The notes below the pieces were generated by a model. That model was given only the letters and a program-made list of their open reading frames with translations. It was not told the DNA's origin and did not search any database. A program made the position numbers and the translations under genes. This document shows positions 36,037-45,412 of a stretch of DNA of 64,000 bases, in pieces. The first letter of the stretch is position 1; each line of letters opens with the position of its first letter. The stretch lies in contig NZ_CP072359.1 in assembly GCF_018128065.1 (NCBI RefSeq), positions 1,240,001-1,304,000 on the forward strand. Reading direction: 5' to 3'. Origin of the DNA: Prevotella melaninogenica (GTDB lineage: Bacteria; Bacteroidota; Bacteroidia; Bacteroidales; Bacteroidaceae).

Positions 36037-36495
36037 ATGGCTAAGTACAATTTAATAGAAAAAAAAGAGAAGGTAGCAGCCTACCGTAGTTTGGTCAGTC
36101 CGCAATTAATGGATGAATTAAAGGAAAAAATCCTTAATATCATTCTTATTCAGCAACGTTATAAAGACAAGAATTACTCTGCCAAGCAACTTGCTGAGGA
36201 CTTAGGAACGAATACGCGCTACATCTCGGCTGTAGTTAATGTGAGATTCCACATGAACTACACGTCTTTTGTTAACAAATTCCGAATAGAGGAAGCAATG
36301 GCTCTTTTGGTTGACAAGCGTTATCAAGAACTGAATATGGAAGATATCAGCGATATGGTAGGCTTTTCAAATAGGCAGTCTTTCTATGCTTCTTTCTATA
36401 AATTGAATGGTGTCACCCCGCGTGACTACAGAATGCGCCACTTGGCACAACCCTCTTCTGAAGAAGTGCGTTTGAAAAAACCACTTAAGAAATAG
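36037..36495 (+). CDS. stand-alone AraC-type DNA-binding protein
   Basis: 152 residues consisting almost only of the AraC/XylS double helix-turn-helix: YSAKQLAEDLGTNTRYISAVVN (first) and MEDISDMVGFSNRQSFYASFYKLNGVTPRDYRMRH (second, with the family signature at its end). There is no ligand-binding domain; the N-terminal 40 residues are helical. It is probably a transcription regulator. The dipeptidyl peptidase gene begins 7 bp after its stop, so they share a transcript. Confidence 0.88.
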   Translation: MAKYNLIEKKEKVAAYRSLVSPQLMDELKEKILNIILIQQRYKDKNYSAKQLAEDLGTNTRYISAVVNVRFHMNYTSFVNKFRIEEAMALLVDKRYQELNMEDISDMVGFSNRQSFYASFYKLNGVTPRDYRMRHLAQPSSEEVRLKKPLKK

Positions 36496-36502
36496 TAATA
36501 AT

Positions 36503-38494
36503 ATGATAGAATCAATAGGAGAAGAAACTTTTAATTTTCAGGATGAACGGTTTGCCGATATACAAATGTTACGATATCGGCTTCCAGATTTCGAAGCACT
36601 GACAACTCGTCAAAAACAACTAATTTATTGCTTGTCAGAGGCAACGCTATTTGGACGTGATATTACATTCGACCAGTTTGGAAAATACAACCTCCGTATT
36701 AGAAAGACATTAGAGGCTGTCTATTTGAACTATAATGGTGATCGATTAGATAATAATTTTCGTGCTTTAGAAAAATATCTGAAGCACGTTTGGTTTGCTA
36801 ATGGTATTTATCATCATTATGCTTGCGATAAATTCACTCCGTTATTTACTGAAGATTTTTTCCGCAATGCAGTTTTAACGATTGATTCTAAGCATCTTCC
36901 TCTTAATAATGGGGAGACAGTTACCTCATTACTTGATTCACTTTGTCCAATAATCTTTGATCCAGCCATATTTCCAAAGAGAGTTGACAAGTCGGATGGA
37001 AAGGATATCGTGCGTTCTTCTGCGTGTAATTATTATGATGGAGTTTCTCAACATGAAGTTGAAGAATTCTATGCAAAATTGAAGCAAGAAGGACCTGTAA
37101 ATGAAGTTCCATCTTACGGATTAAACTCTACGCTTATAAAAGAGGGAGACACTATTCGCGAAGATATATGGAAGATAGACGGCAAATACGGTGCTGCTAT
37201 TAAAAAGATTGTATATTGGCTGACTCGTGCTAAAGACTATGTTGAAAACGATCAGCAACTGCATGTGATTAACCTGTTAATTCGTTATTATGAGACAGGT
37301 GATTTACATGATTTCGATATTTATTCTATAGAATGGTTGCGTGAACAAGAAGGTCGCATAGACTTTATTAATGGTTTTATTGAAGTTTATGGTGACCCAA
37401 TGGGATTGAAGGGTTCTTGGGAAGGTATTGTTGAGTATAAAGACCTTGATGCTACCCATCATACACAGGCTATATCTGCTAATGCACAATGGTTTGAAGA
37501 CCACTCACCTGTAAATCCACTATTTCGCAAAAAGGTTGTGAAAGGTGTTACCGCTAATGTTATATGTGCGGCAATGTTAGGCGGAGATGAGTATCCTGCT
37601 TCAGCTATAGGAATTAATTTGCCAAATGCAGATTGGATTCGTGCTGAACATGGTTCAAAGAGTGTAACGATTTCTAATCTTACGCATGCATACGATATGG
37701 CTGCCAAAGGTAATGGATTTCGTGAAGAGTTTGTCATTGATACTGACACGAGAAAGCTATTAGACTTATATGCTGATAAAACAGATAATCTACATACAGA
37801 CCTTCATGAGTGCTTAGGTCATGGTAGTGGACGCTTACTACCTGGTACAGACCCAGATGCACTGAAGAACTATGGTAATACAATCGAAGAGGCTCGTGCA
37901 GATCTCTTTGGATTATATTATATAGCAGATCAGAAACTTTTAGAACTTGGACTTTTAGATAGTTCGGTGGCTTATAAAGCACAGTATTACAACTATATAA
38001 TGAATGGTTTGCTTACTCAGCAGGTTCGCATAAAACCTGGTAAGCAGATAGAAGAATCGCACATGCAGAATCGTGCACTTATAGCACAGTGGGCAATGGA
38101 AATGGGTAAGGAATTTAATGTTATAGAATTGATTTCCTGTGTAGACAAATCAACAAGTGAAGCTAAAACTTATGTTCGTATCAATGATTACGAAGCTTTA
38201 CGTGATATTTTTGCTCATCAACTTGCCGAGATCCAACGTATTAAGAGTGAAGGTGACTTTGAGGCTGCACGAACCTTAGTAGAGAAGTATGCCATCAAAC
38301 TTGATCCAGTCCTTCATGCGGAAGTTCTCCGCCGCTATGAAAGCTTGAATATTGCTCCTTATAAAGGATTTATTAATCCTATTCTAAAACCAGTTTACAA
38401 TGAATTTGGTGAGATGACGGATGTTACTGTTGATTATTCTGAGTCATACACAGAACAGATGTTGCGCTATTCTCGTGATTATCAAACACTTTAA
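36503..38494 (+). CDS. dipeptidyl peptidase III (M49 zinc metallopeptidase)
   Basis: Cleaves dipeptides from the N-termini of short peptides, fitting an amino-acid-fermenting lifestyle. 663 residues with zinc motif HECLGHGSGRLLPG (about residues 435-440; the Bacteroidetes form has Cys-Leu where human enzymes have Leu-Leu) and the third ligand in NTIEEARADLFGLYY (about 462). No signal peptide, so it is cytosolic. Some databases label such proteins as dihydrofolate reductase-related, which is a propagated misannotation. It follows the AraC-type gene at 7 bp. Confidence 0.93.
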   Translation: MIESIGEETFNFQDERFADIQMLRYRLPDFEALTTRQKQLIYCLSEATLFGRDITFDQFGKYNLRIRKTLEAVYLNYNGDRLDNNFRALEKYLKHVWFANGIYHHYACDKFTPLFTEDFFRNAVLTIDSKHLPLNNGETVTSLLDSLCPIIFDPAIFPKRVDKSDGKDIVRSSACNYYDGVSQHEVEEFYAKLKQEGPVNEVPSYGLNSTLIKEGDTIREDIWKIDGKYGAAIKKIVYWLTRAKDYVENDQQLHVINLLIRYYETGDLHDFDIYSIEWLREQEGRIDFINGFIEVYGDPMGLKGSWEGIVEYKDLDATHHTQAISANAQWFEDHSPVNPLFRKKVVKGVTANVICAAMLGGDEYPASAIGINLPNADWIRAEHGSKSVTISNLTHAYDMAAKGNGFREEFVIDTDTRKLLDLYADKTDNLHTDLHECLGHGSGRLLPGTDPDALKNYGNTIEEARADLFGLYYIADQKLLELGLLDSSVAYKAQYYNYIMNGLLTQQVRIKPGKQIEESHMQNRALIAQWAMEMGKEFNVIELISCVDKSTSEAKTYVRINDYEALRDIFAHQLAEIQRIKSEGDFEAARTLVEKYAIKLDPVLHAEVLRRYESLNIAPYKGFINPILKPVYNEFGEMTDVTVDYSESYTEQMLRYSRDYQTL

Positions 38495-38606
38495 TCTATG
38501 TGCATTTATTTATATTTTACTCTTTGAATATGTCTATATATAAACGAATTATAGATTAGGAGCAAATAGGTTAGATGTCTAATGTTACATATACTATAAT
38601 AAAGCA

Positions 38607-38630
38607 GGATGCCAAGTGGCATCCCTTTTT
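38607..38630 (+). terminator. terminator after dipeptidyl peptidase III
   Basis: GGATGCC-AAGT-GGCATCC stem followed by CTTTTTATT. It lies between two convergent genes and may stop both transcripts. Confidence 0.8.
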
Positions 38631-38635
38631 ATTAT

Positions 38636-40927
38636 TTATAGTGAATTCTTCTTTACTTTCTCTACATAAGCATCAATAGCAGCAACTGCTGTGATGTTTA
38701 CAATGTCACGTACGGAGCATTCAAAGTCAGTAAAGTGAATTGGCTTATTTAGACCCATCTGAATAGGACCAATAACCTCTGCTTCAGGACTTAAAGCTTG
38801 CAATAGTTTATAACCACTATTGGCTGAAGATAAGTCAGGGAAGATGAGAGTGTTGACGTCTAACCCCTTTAAGCGAGTGAATGGGTACTTTTCGTCACGT
38901 AGTTCTTTATTTAGTGCAAAATTAACCTGCATCTCACCATCAATGGCTAAGTCAGGATATTGCTTTTGTAGCTTCTCAACAGCTGTATGTACTTTTGAAG
39001 GAGAGCCTTCCTTATCTGACCCAAAGTTAGAGTAGGAGAGCATTGCAATGACAGGTTTATCATTGAAGAAGTTTACTGAATTAGCAGATAATTTAGCAAT
39101 ATCAGCTAAAACGTCAGCATCAGGGTGACGATTAATCAGCGTGTCAGCTATGTAGAACACACCTTTCTTGGTGTTTAAAATGTGCATAGTACCAAAATGG
39201 TTATATTCTGGTCGAATTCCTATGACATCTTTTGCAACTTTAATCGTATTGCTATATTTGGTATAAAGACCTGTGATAAATGCATCAGCATCACCATTCT
39301 CAACCATAGACATACCAAAATAGTTGCGTTCATACATCTTATCGTAAGCCTCATCAAATGTGTAGCCTTCACGTGCACGCTTTTCAGCTAAGTGCTTCGC
39401 ATAGGTAGCACGACGTCCCTGTTCTTTGTCAGCACGCATATCAACGATTTCAATGTCTGAAATATCAAGCTTCAAACGATTGGCAACACGATTCAAACGG
39501 TCTGGATTTCCTAAAAGAATAGGTATACAGATACCTTCCTGCTTTGCTTGTACAGCAGCCTTCATCATAGTCTGGTGTCCGCCCTCTGCAAATACAATAC
39601 GTTGTGGGTGTTGTGCAGCAGTAGCATGAAGGGTATGATTGAGCTTTGTTTCTTGACCCAACATCTGGAGCAGCTTCCCCTTATACGCCTTGAAATCTTT
39701 GATAGGTGTGCGAGCAACTCCGCTATCCATAGCAGCCTTAGCCACAGCAGCACTAACTTCAGTTATCAGTCGTGGGTCAACTGGTTTTGGGATAAAGTAC
39801 TTAGGACCGAATGTAAGATCATTTACATGATAAACCTCATTTACTACGTCTGGTACTGTCTGCTTTGCCAAATCAGCAATAGCCAGCACTGCAGCCATCT
39901 TCATTTCTTCATTGATAGCCTTGGCGTGAACATCCAATGCACCGCGGAAAATATATGGGAAACCGATTACATTATTAATCTGGTTAGGGTAGTCAGAACG
40001 TCCAGTAGACATAATTACGTCAGGACGTGCAGCAATAGCATCATCGTACGAGATCTCAGGAACTGGGTTAGCCAAAGCGAAGACGATTGGATTCTCATTC
40101 ATTGAACGAATCATGTCCTGTGTAAGAATGTTACCCTTAGATAATCCTACGAATACGTCAGCACCTTTAATTGCTTCCTCTAAGGTATGAATGTCACGAC
40201 GTTCGGTAGCAAATAGGGCTTTTTGTGGTGTGAGATTCTTTGAGTCAGAAGTGATGACCCCCTTTGAATCAAGCATTATGATATTCTCTTTCTTCAGACC
40301 CAAAGCCATGTATAATTTCGTACATGAGATTGCGGCAGCACCTGCACCGTTGACAACTAACTTCACGTCAGCAATATTTTTGCCCGCTACTTCCAAAGCA
40401 TTCTTCAATCCTGCAGCAGAGATAATAGCCGTTCCGTGCTGATCATCGTGCATAACAGGGATGTCAAGTGTTCGCTTTAATCGTTCCTCAATAGCAAAAC
40501 ACTCTGGTGCCTTGATATCCTCAAGGTTGATACCACCAAAGGTTGGTGCAATCTTTTCTACAGCCTCACAGAACTTGTCCGGATCCTGTTCGTCTACTTC
40601 TATATCAAATACATCAATGCCACCATATATCTTGAACAGCAAGCCTTTACCTTCCATAACAGGCTTTCCGCTCATAGCACCGATGTTACCTAATCCTAAA
40701 ACAGCTGTACCATTACTGATTACAGCAACTAAATTACCTTTGTCTGTGTATTTATATACATCGTCAGGATTCTGTTGGATTTCTAAGCATGGATATGCCA
40801 CACCAGGCGAATATGCCAGACTGAGGTCTGTTTGTGTACTATAAGGTTTTGTAGGCGTTACTTCAATTTTGCCAGGACGACCGTTGCTATGATATTCCAA
40901 AGCGACTTCTTTTGTTACCTTGACCAT
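38636..40927 (-). CDS. maeB: NADP-dependent malic enzyme with phosphotransacetylase-like domain
   Basis: Oxidatively decarboxylates malate to pyruvate. Residues 1-420 form the malic enzyme part: LSLAYSPGVAYPCLEI, VPVMHDDQHGTAI, NGAGAAAISC (nucleotide binding) and ALANPVPEI. Residues about 430-763 match phosphate acetyl/butyryltransferase (RIVFAEGGHQTMMKAAV, KYSNTIKVAKDVIG, FPDLSSANSGYKL), which in MaeB has a regulatory, acetyl-CoA-sensing rather than catalytic role. Total length 763 residues is normal for this two-domain class. It is a single gene. Confidence 0.95.
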   Translation of the reverse strand: MVKVTKEVALEYHSNGRPGKIEVTPTKPYSTQTDLSLAYSPGVAYPCLEIQQNPDDVYKYTDKGNLVAVISNGTAVLGLGNIGAMSGKPVMEGKGLLFKIYGGIDVFDIEVDEQDPDKFCEAVEKIAPTFGGINLEDIKAPECFAIEERLKRTLDIPVMHDDQHGTAIISAAGLKNALEVAGKNIADVKLVVNGAGAAAISCTKLYMALGLKKENIIMLDSKGVITSDSKNLTPQKALFATERRDIHTLEEAIKGADVFVGLSKGNILTQDMIRSMNENPIVFALANPVPEISYDDAIAARPDVIMSTGRSDYPNQINNVIGFPYIFRGALDVHAKAINEEMKMAAVLAIADLAKQTVPDVVNEVYHVNDLTFGPKYFIPKPVDPRLITEVSAAVAKAAMDSGVARTPIKDFKAYKGKLLQMLGQETKLNHTLHATAAQHPQRIVFAEGGHQTMMKAAVQAKQEGICIPILLGNPDRLNRVANRLKLDISDIEIVDMRADKEQGRRATYAKHLAEKRAREGYTFDEAYDKMYERNYFGMSMVENGDADAFITGLYTKYSNTIKVAKDVIGIRPEYNHFGTMHILNTKKGVFYIADTLINRHPDADVLADIAKLSANSVNFFNDKPVIAMLSYSNFGSDKEGSPSKVHTAVEKLQKQYPDLAIDGEMQVNFALNKELRDEKYPFTRLKGLDVNTLIFPDLSSANSGYKLLQALSPEAEVIGPIQMGLNKPIHFTDFECSVRDIVNITAVAAIDAYVEKVKKNSL

Positions 40928-41050
40928 AATTAATCTTTTACTTTTAATATTACAAAAATGTATATTTGACTTACAAAGTTAGTAAAATCCACTCTAAAAC
41001 AGATGCCATTATGAAAGTTTTTTGTAATTTTGTCGCAAAAATAAAGATTA

Positions 41051-41686
41051 ATGTATAATACAGCTACAGAAACCACTTATCGGCAAGAACTGAAAGAGAG
41101 AATTCTCATTGCTGCGATAAACCTTTTCCATAAAAATGGAATAAGATGTGTTAAGATGGATGATATTGCCAACGAACTCAAAATATCAAAGCGTACACTC
41201 TACGAGATATACAGCAATAAGGAAGAATTATTATTTGAAGTCGTTCGTCATGATAAGCAGAGAGAGAGACGAAGGATGGATGAAATAGCCAAAACAGGAT
41301 TGAATGTAATCAATATTGTTATCGAAATCTGTCGTTTTCGTATTGAGGAGTTTAGTCGGATTAATCCCCTTTTCTTTGAGGAAATACACAAGTATCCAGA
41401 GTTGCTTACTTATGTACGTAATCTGCATGAAGAAAGAGAATGCGATGTTCATTCCTTTATACAACGTGGTATAGATGAAGGTTTGTTCTTTTCTAATGTA
41501 AACTACGATATTGTACGTACGTTGACGGTTGCATTACAACATTCAATTATGAATCAATACCTTTATAAAAAGTATGATGTGAAGGAGCTTGCACACGTTG
41601 GCATATTATTCTTTATTCGCGCTTATTGTACGTTGAAAGGTGTCAAGCTATTGGATGAAGAACTAAACTCTCTTTCCTTGTCTTAA
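41051..41686 (+). CDS. TetR-family transcriptional regulator
   Basis: 211 residues. The N-terminal helix-turn-helix is typical: ILIAAINLFHKNGIRCVKMDDIANELKISKRTLYEIYSNKEELLFEVV. The C-terminal ligand/dimer domain is all-helical and not assignable. It lies 70 bp before the SGNH-MBOAT gene pair on the same strand and may be co-transcribed with it. A TAATTTTG -7 box lies at 41025-41032. Confidence 0.92.
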   Translation: MYNTATETTYRQELKERILIAAINLFHKNGIRCVKMDDIANELKISKRTLYEIYSNKEELLFEVVRHDKQRERRRMDEIAKTGLNVINIVIEICRFRIEEFSRINPLFFEEIHKYPELLTYVRNLHEERECDVHSFIQRGIDEGLFFSNVNYDIVRTLTVALQHSIMNQYLYKKYDVKELAHVGILFFIRAYCTLKGVKLLDEELNSLSLS

Positions 41687-41756
41687 AGTTGATAAAGCAT
41701 ATTCTGTTTTTATGCATTTTCAATAGAAATGTATTCTGATAAAAGATAATTAATAG

Positions 41757-43160
41757 ATGAAAGATAATACATATAAGACATTGCTGCTAATATTGTTAGT
41801 AGTAGTGTTCCTTTTTCTGCTTCACTTCATTCCAACTTTCAAAATAGGTGATACAAAGCTACGTGAGATAGATATTTTGAGTGATCTTGCGCAAAAAAAG
41901 AAAGTGCTTGAAGACGTTATACCATCTCCTAAGAAGCCTTCAGCTGTAGTAGCATACGATAAAGATGGAAATGTAATTAACTTCAAGGAAGAATGGCCTA
42001 AGGGTACAGAACGTATTGTTGACTATTCTGCAGGTAAACCAGGAGGACTGGATCATTTCTATAGTCAGCTGAATCTCTTGGCTCAGAAGCAGGCGGTTGG
42101 TCGCCCTGTACGTATTGCCTATTTTGGTGATTCATTTATTGAGGGAGATATCCTGTTAGCTGACTTACGTGAAGCCCTTCAAAAACATTATGGAGGTTAC
42201 GGAGTAGGGTGGATTGATGCGGGTAACGATCTTGATCAATATAAACACACTGTAGAGAATAAATTTACAGGACTTACCGAACACATGGTTAAAAAGCCAG
42301 CAAGCTATGATGTCAATCAAGCTGGTATTGCTGAGCGTTATTACACGATGAATGGTCAAGTTTCCATGTCATTTGCACCTTTTTCACTCTCGCATGACTA
42401 TTCGCTAACAGAAAAGTGGACAAGTACATGGCTATACCTGCGTTCAAAGGGTGGTGCTAATATAACCTTTTCAATTGATGGTGGTAAAACGTCAACACAA
42501 CGTGTAAACCCTTCTGCAACTGTACAAGCTGTGAAGCTGGATGGTGTTACTTCTCATGCAACAATTAAGGTAGATGGTTCAAACACGATACTTTTTGGCA
42601 CTTCACAAGAGGGGCGCGAAGGTATTGTTCTTGATAACTTTAGTATGCGTGGTTCTTCTGGCACAACATTGGCGAAACTTCCTGAACAGATGTTGAAAGA
42701 GTTTGCTCATGTTCGTCCGTATGATCTCATTGTCTTCCAATTCGGTGTTAATGCAATTGATGCAGAAACAACTCCAGAAAGATTGAAAAAGTACATGAGT
42801 GAAATGAAACTTGTTGTAGACCTTTTCCACAAATGTTTCCCACAAACAAGTATTCTTATTGTAGGTAGTCCAGACCGTGGTTCAAAGACTTCACCCGATG
42901 GTACAATGAAAGGTGTTGAGATGTTGGTTGGTTATCAAGAGCAACTTGCTGCCGATTGTCATGTTGGTTTCTATAATCTGTTCCGTGCTATGGGCGGTCC
43001 TGGTACAATGATGCGTATTGTTGACGAACAGGGTATGGGAACTAAGGATTATGTACATATTAATTATAAGGGTGGTAAATATGTCAGCGAACGCATCTTC
43101 AAGTCAATTGTAGCAGGACAAAAGAATTATGCGAGACGTGAACAGTTGGCTGAACAATAA
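41757..43160 (+). CDS. membrane-anchored SGNH/GDSL-type hydrolase
   Basis: 467 residues with an N-terminal membrane anchor (TLLLILLVVVFLFLLHFIP, residues 8-26), placing the catalytic domain in the periplasm. Block I is IAYFGDSFIEGDILLADLREAL (Ser near 125), block III FQFGVNAID, and the C-terminal Asp-His pair is in DYVHINYKGGKYV. Between them lies a beta-rich carbohydrate-binding-like insertion (about 200-290). Next to an MBOAT gene such proteins act as O-acetyltransferases or esterases acting on peptidoglycan or polysaccharide (PatA/PatB, AlgI/AlgX-J logic). The acceptor polymer is unknown. Confidence 0.85.
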   Translation: MKDNTYKTLLLILLVVVFLFLLHFIPTFKIGDTKLREIDILSDLAQKKKVLEDVIPSPKKPSAVVAYDKDGNVINFKEEWPKGTERIVDYSAGKPGGLDHFYSQLNLLAQKQAVGRPVRIAYFGDSFIEGDILLADLREALQKHYGGYGVGWIDAGNDLDQYKHTVENKFTGLTEHMVKKPASYDVNQAGIAERYYTMNGQVSMSFAPFSLSHDYSLTEKWTSTWLYLRSKGGANITFSIDGGKTSTQRVNPSATVQAVKLDGVTSHATIKVDGSNTILFGTSQEGREGIVLDNFSMRGSSGTTLAKLPEQMLKEFAHVRPYDLIVFQFGVNAIDAETTPERLKKYMSEMKLVVDLFHKCFPQTSILIVGSPDRGSKTSPDGTMKGVEMLVGYQEQLAADCHVGFYNLFRAMGGPGTMMRIVDEQGMGTKDYVHINYKGGKYVSERIFKSIVAGQKNYARREQLAEQ

Positions 43161-43186
43161 AATCTATTAGTATAATATAGAATCAG

Positions 43187-44734
43187 ATGGAAATAAGTAA
43201 TTTATTCAGCCAGTTTATGGCTATATTAAAAGTCTTCCTACATAATATAGACTCGTATGTCTCAAGCCTTGATTTTACGAAGGTAGCTGATATTCTGCTC
43301 TACAATCCGCGTGAACCGCTGCTTTTCTCTTCAGGAGCGTTTCTCTTTATTTTCCTTGTCTTCATGATAGGTTATTACTGCCTGCGGAACAAGGTAGATG
43401 GAAGACTTCTCTTTGTTACGCTTTTCTCTTACTATTTCTTCTACAAGAGTAGTGGCTTCTATTTTTTGTTGTTGATCATCGTTACTCTCAGCGATTTCTA
43501 TATTGCTCGACGAGTTGCGAAAGGTAAGCATCCTAAGCTGTGGTTGGGCTTGACGCTGCTGATAGACCTTGGTCTTTTGGCTTATTTCAAGTACACCAAC
43601 TTCTTTGCAGGAATGGTAGCACAGATGATTGGTGGTAATTTCCAGCCTTGGGACATCTTCTTACCTGTAGGAATTAGCTTCTACACCTTTAAAACTATTT
43701 CATATGTTATAGATGTATACAGAAAGAAGCTTGAACCAATGGAGTCACTTCTTGATTATGCTTTCTACGTCAGCTTCTTCCCAACACTCCTTGCTGGTCC
43801 GATTACCCGTGCAACCGACTTCGGTCCACAGATTCGTAAACCATTGCATATCAGCCGTGAGATGTTTGCTCAAGGAGTATTCTTTATTATTATTGGTCTT
43901 TTTAAGAAAGCTGTTATTTCTGATTATATCTCACAGAACTTTGTGGATCGTATCTTTGATAACCCAACACTCTTCTCAGGTGGAGAGGTTCTTCTTGGTC
44001 TTTATGGCTATTGCATCCAGATTTACTGTGATTTCTCGGGATATTCTGATATGGCAATCGGTATTGCTTTGCTTCTTGGATTTAAGATTCCAATGAACTT
44101 CAATGCACCTCTTACAGCCGATTCGATGACTGACTTCTGGCGTCGTTGGCATATCTCGCTCTCTACTTGGATTCGTGATTATGTATATATATCACTTGGT
44201 GGAAATCAGAAAGGAACACTTCGTATGTATTTTAATCAGATGTTTGCTATGACGGCTTGTGGACTCTGGCATGGTGCATCGTTGAACTTTGTTGTTTGGG
44301 GTGTACTACATGGTGCATTGGTCTGCGTGCATAAGTTCTGGTCACAGACGGTTCTGAAACATGACCGCCGTTATCATCCTTCTGGTATTCGCCGTTTTGT
44401 GTCAGTATTCATCACCTTCCATGTCCTTTGTTTTACATGGCTTTTCTTCCGTTGTAAAGACTTTGATGCGGTATGGGTTATGGTTAAGCAGATGTTTACT
44501 AAGTTCAATCCTTCTGTCCTTCCTGATGTGTTCATGGGTTATAAGTATGTATTCATGCTGATGATATTTGCTCTTATTACACATTGGATACCAGATTCTT
44601 GGCAGAATCGATGTGTACGAGTACTTGAAAAGGGTGGCGTCTTTTTCTCTGCCATTGCGATAACTATTGTTATCTTTATTATCATGCAAGTGAAGAGTTC
44701 TGACATACAGCCATTTATTTACTTCCAGTTCTAA
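43187..44734 (+). CDS. MBOAT-family membrane O-acyltransferase (AlgI/PatA-like)
   Basis: 515 residues with about ten hydrophobic helices. Family motifs are present: FLPVGISFYTFKTISYVIDVYR, DFWRRWHISLSTWIRDYVYISLGGN and the active-site His in CGLWHGASLNFVVWG near residue 360. It would move acetyl groups across the inner membrane for transfer onto a cell-surface polymer by the SGNH protein encoded 26 bp upstream. No alginate or dlt genes are nearby, so the pair probably modifies peptidoglycan or an exopolysaccharide. Confidence 0.93.
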   Translation: MEISNLFSQFMAILKVFLHNIDSYVSSLDFTKVADILLYNPREPLLFSSGAFLFIFLVFMIGYYCLRNKVDGRLLFVTLFSYYFFYKSSGFYFLLLIIVTLSDFYIARRVAKGKHPKLWLGLTLLIDLGLLAYFKYTNFFAGMVAQMIGGNFQPWDIFLPVGISFYTFKTISYVIDVYRKKLEPMESLLDYAFYVSFFPTLLAGPITRATDFGPQIRKPLHISREMFAQGVFFIIIGLFKKAVISDYISQNFVDRIFDNPTLFSGGEVLLGLYGYCIQIYCDFSGYSDMAIGIALLLGFKIPMNFNAPLTADSMTDFWRRWHISLSTWIRDYVYISLGGNQKGTLRMYFNQMFAMTACGLWHGASLNFVVWGVLHGALVCVHKFWSQTVLKHDRRYHPSGIRRFVSVFITFHVLCFTWLFFRCKDFDAVWVMVKQMFTKFNPSVLPDVFMGYKYVFMLMIFALITHWIPDSWQNRCVRVLEKGGVFFSAIAITIVIFIIMQVKSSDIQPFIYFQF

Positions 44735-44756
44735 TTGGAACTTTGAATTTAAGACT

Positions 44757-44797
44757 GCGCATACTGTTAAACTAAATATTAGCTTAATTGTATGCGC
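44757..44797 (+). terminator. terminator of the MBOAT gene
   Basis: GCGCATAC pairs with GTATGCGC, extended by TTAA/TTAA inside, then TGTTTGTTTTT. Stops the tetR-SGNH-MBOAT transcript. Confidence 0.65.
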
Positions 44798-44956
44798 TGT
44801 TTGTTTTTACTTAGAATAAGTGATGATTATGTTCAAAATATAACTTTGAAAAATACTTACAAGTCTGTTGCTGATTTGCTATAAAAAACACAAATAGTAA
44901 CTCAAAAAATAGAGTCTGTAACTTTTTGTATATCAACATGTTGCAAAGTTAATAGT

Positions 44957-45065
44957 GAGAAGGTGCTTAGTAAGCTTTCAAAAGGGCGTTAGTAAGACTT
45001 CAAAAGGGCATCTTTTGCAAGTCAATTAGGCATCTTTTCAAAGCTAAAAGACCCTATATAGACTT
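44957..45065 (-). repeat. intergenic multi-unit repeat, copy D
   Basis: Reverse-oriented copy with four to five units: AAGGTGCTTAGTAAGCTTTC, AAAAGGGCGTTAGTAAGACTT, CAAAAGGGCATCTTTTGCAAG, TCAATTAGGCATCTTTTCAAAG and CTAAAAGACCCTATATA. The preceding tail (ATATCAACATGTTGCAAAG) matches the tail of copy A. In the rest of 44798-45357 no gene is seen. Confidence 0.8.
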
Positions 45066-45357
45066 TAAGAGGTGAGAAAATAATTTACATACTCTAATAA
45101 ACAAAGACACAAAATGATTTTAGAAGACAAAAAATATGGTTATGAATAGAAGTTGTTCTATCAGTCTTTTTTGTTCAATTGTCTTTTGAGATTTGCTCTA
45201 ATGATTTCCCACTAACATTCAATTGTTTTTTTTGTATTGCTCTTCACGGTCTTTTTTCTTTTAGCTGACATCTTTCGCTTACCTCTTAAACTCAGCATCC
45301 ATTAGTGCTTACGAGCAACACAGAAACATATGTTAAGCCATATTTTTGATAAAATCC

Positions 45358-45388
45358 TTTGTTCTTCCATATCTTTTTTATACTTTTG
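45358..45388 (+). promoter_or_regulatory. promoter of pncB
   Basis: -33 TTTG (45358-45361), 19-bp spacer, -7 TACTTTTG (45381-45388). It lies inside the longest possible pncB frame and so fixes the start codon downstream at 45413. Confidence 0.8.
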
Positions 45389-45412
45389 GCAATTGAATTC
45401 AACGATATAAAG

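Noticed and set aside
44957..45065. CRISPR array
   Set aside because: The units are diverged, without constant repeats or unique spacers, and no cas genes are in the window.
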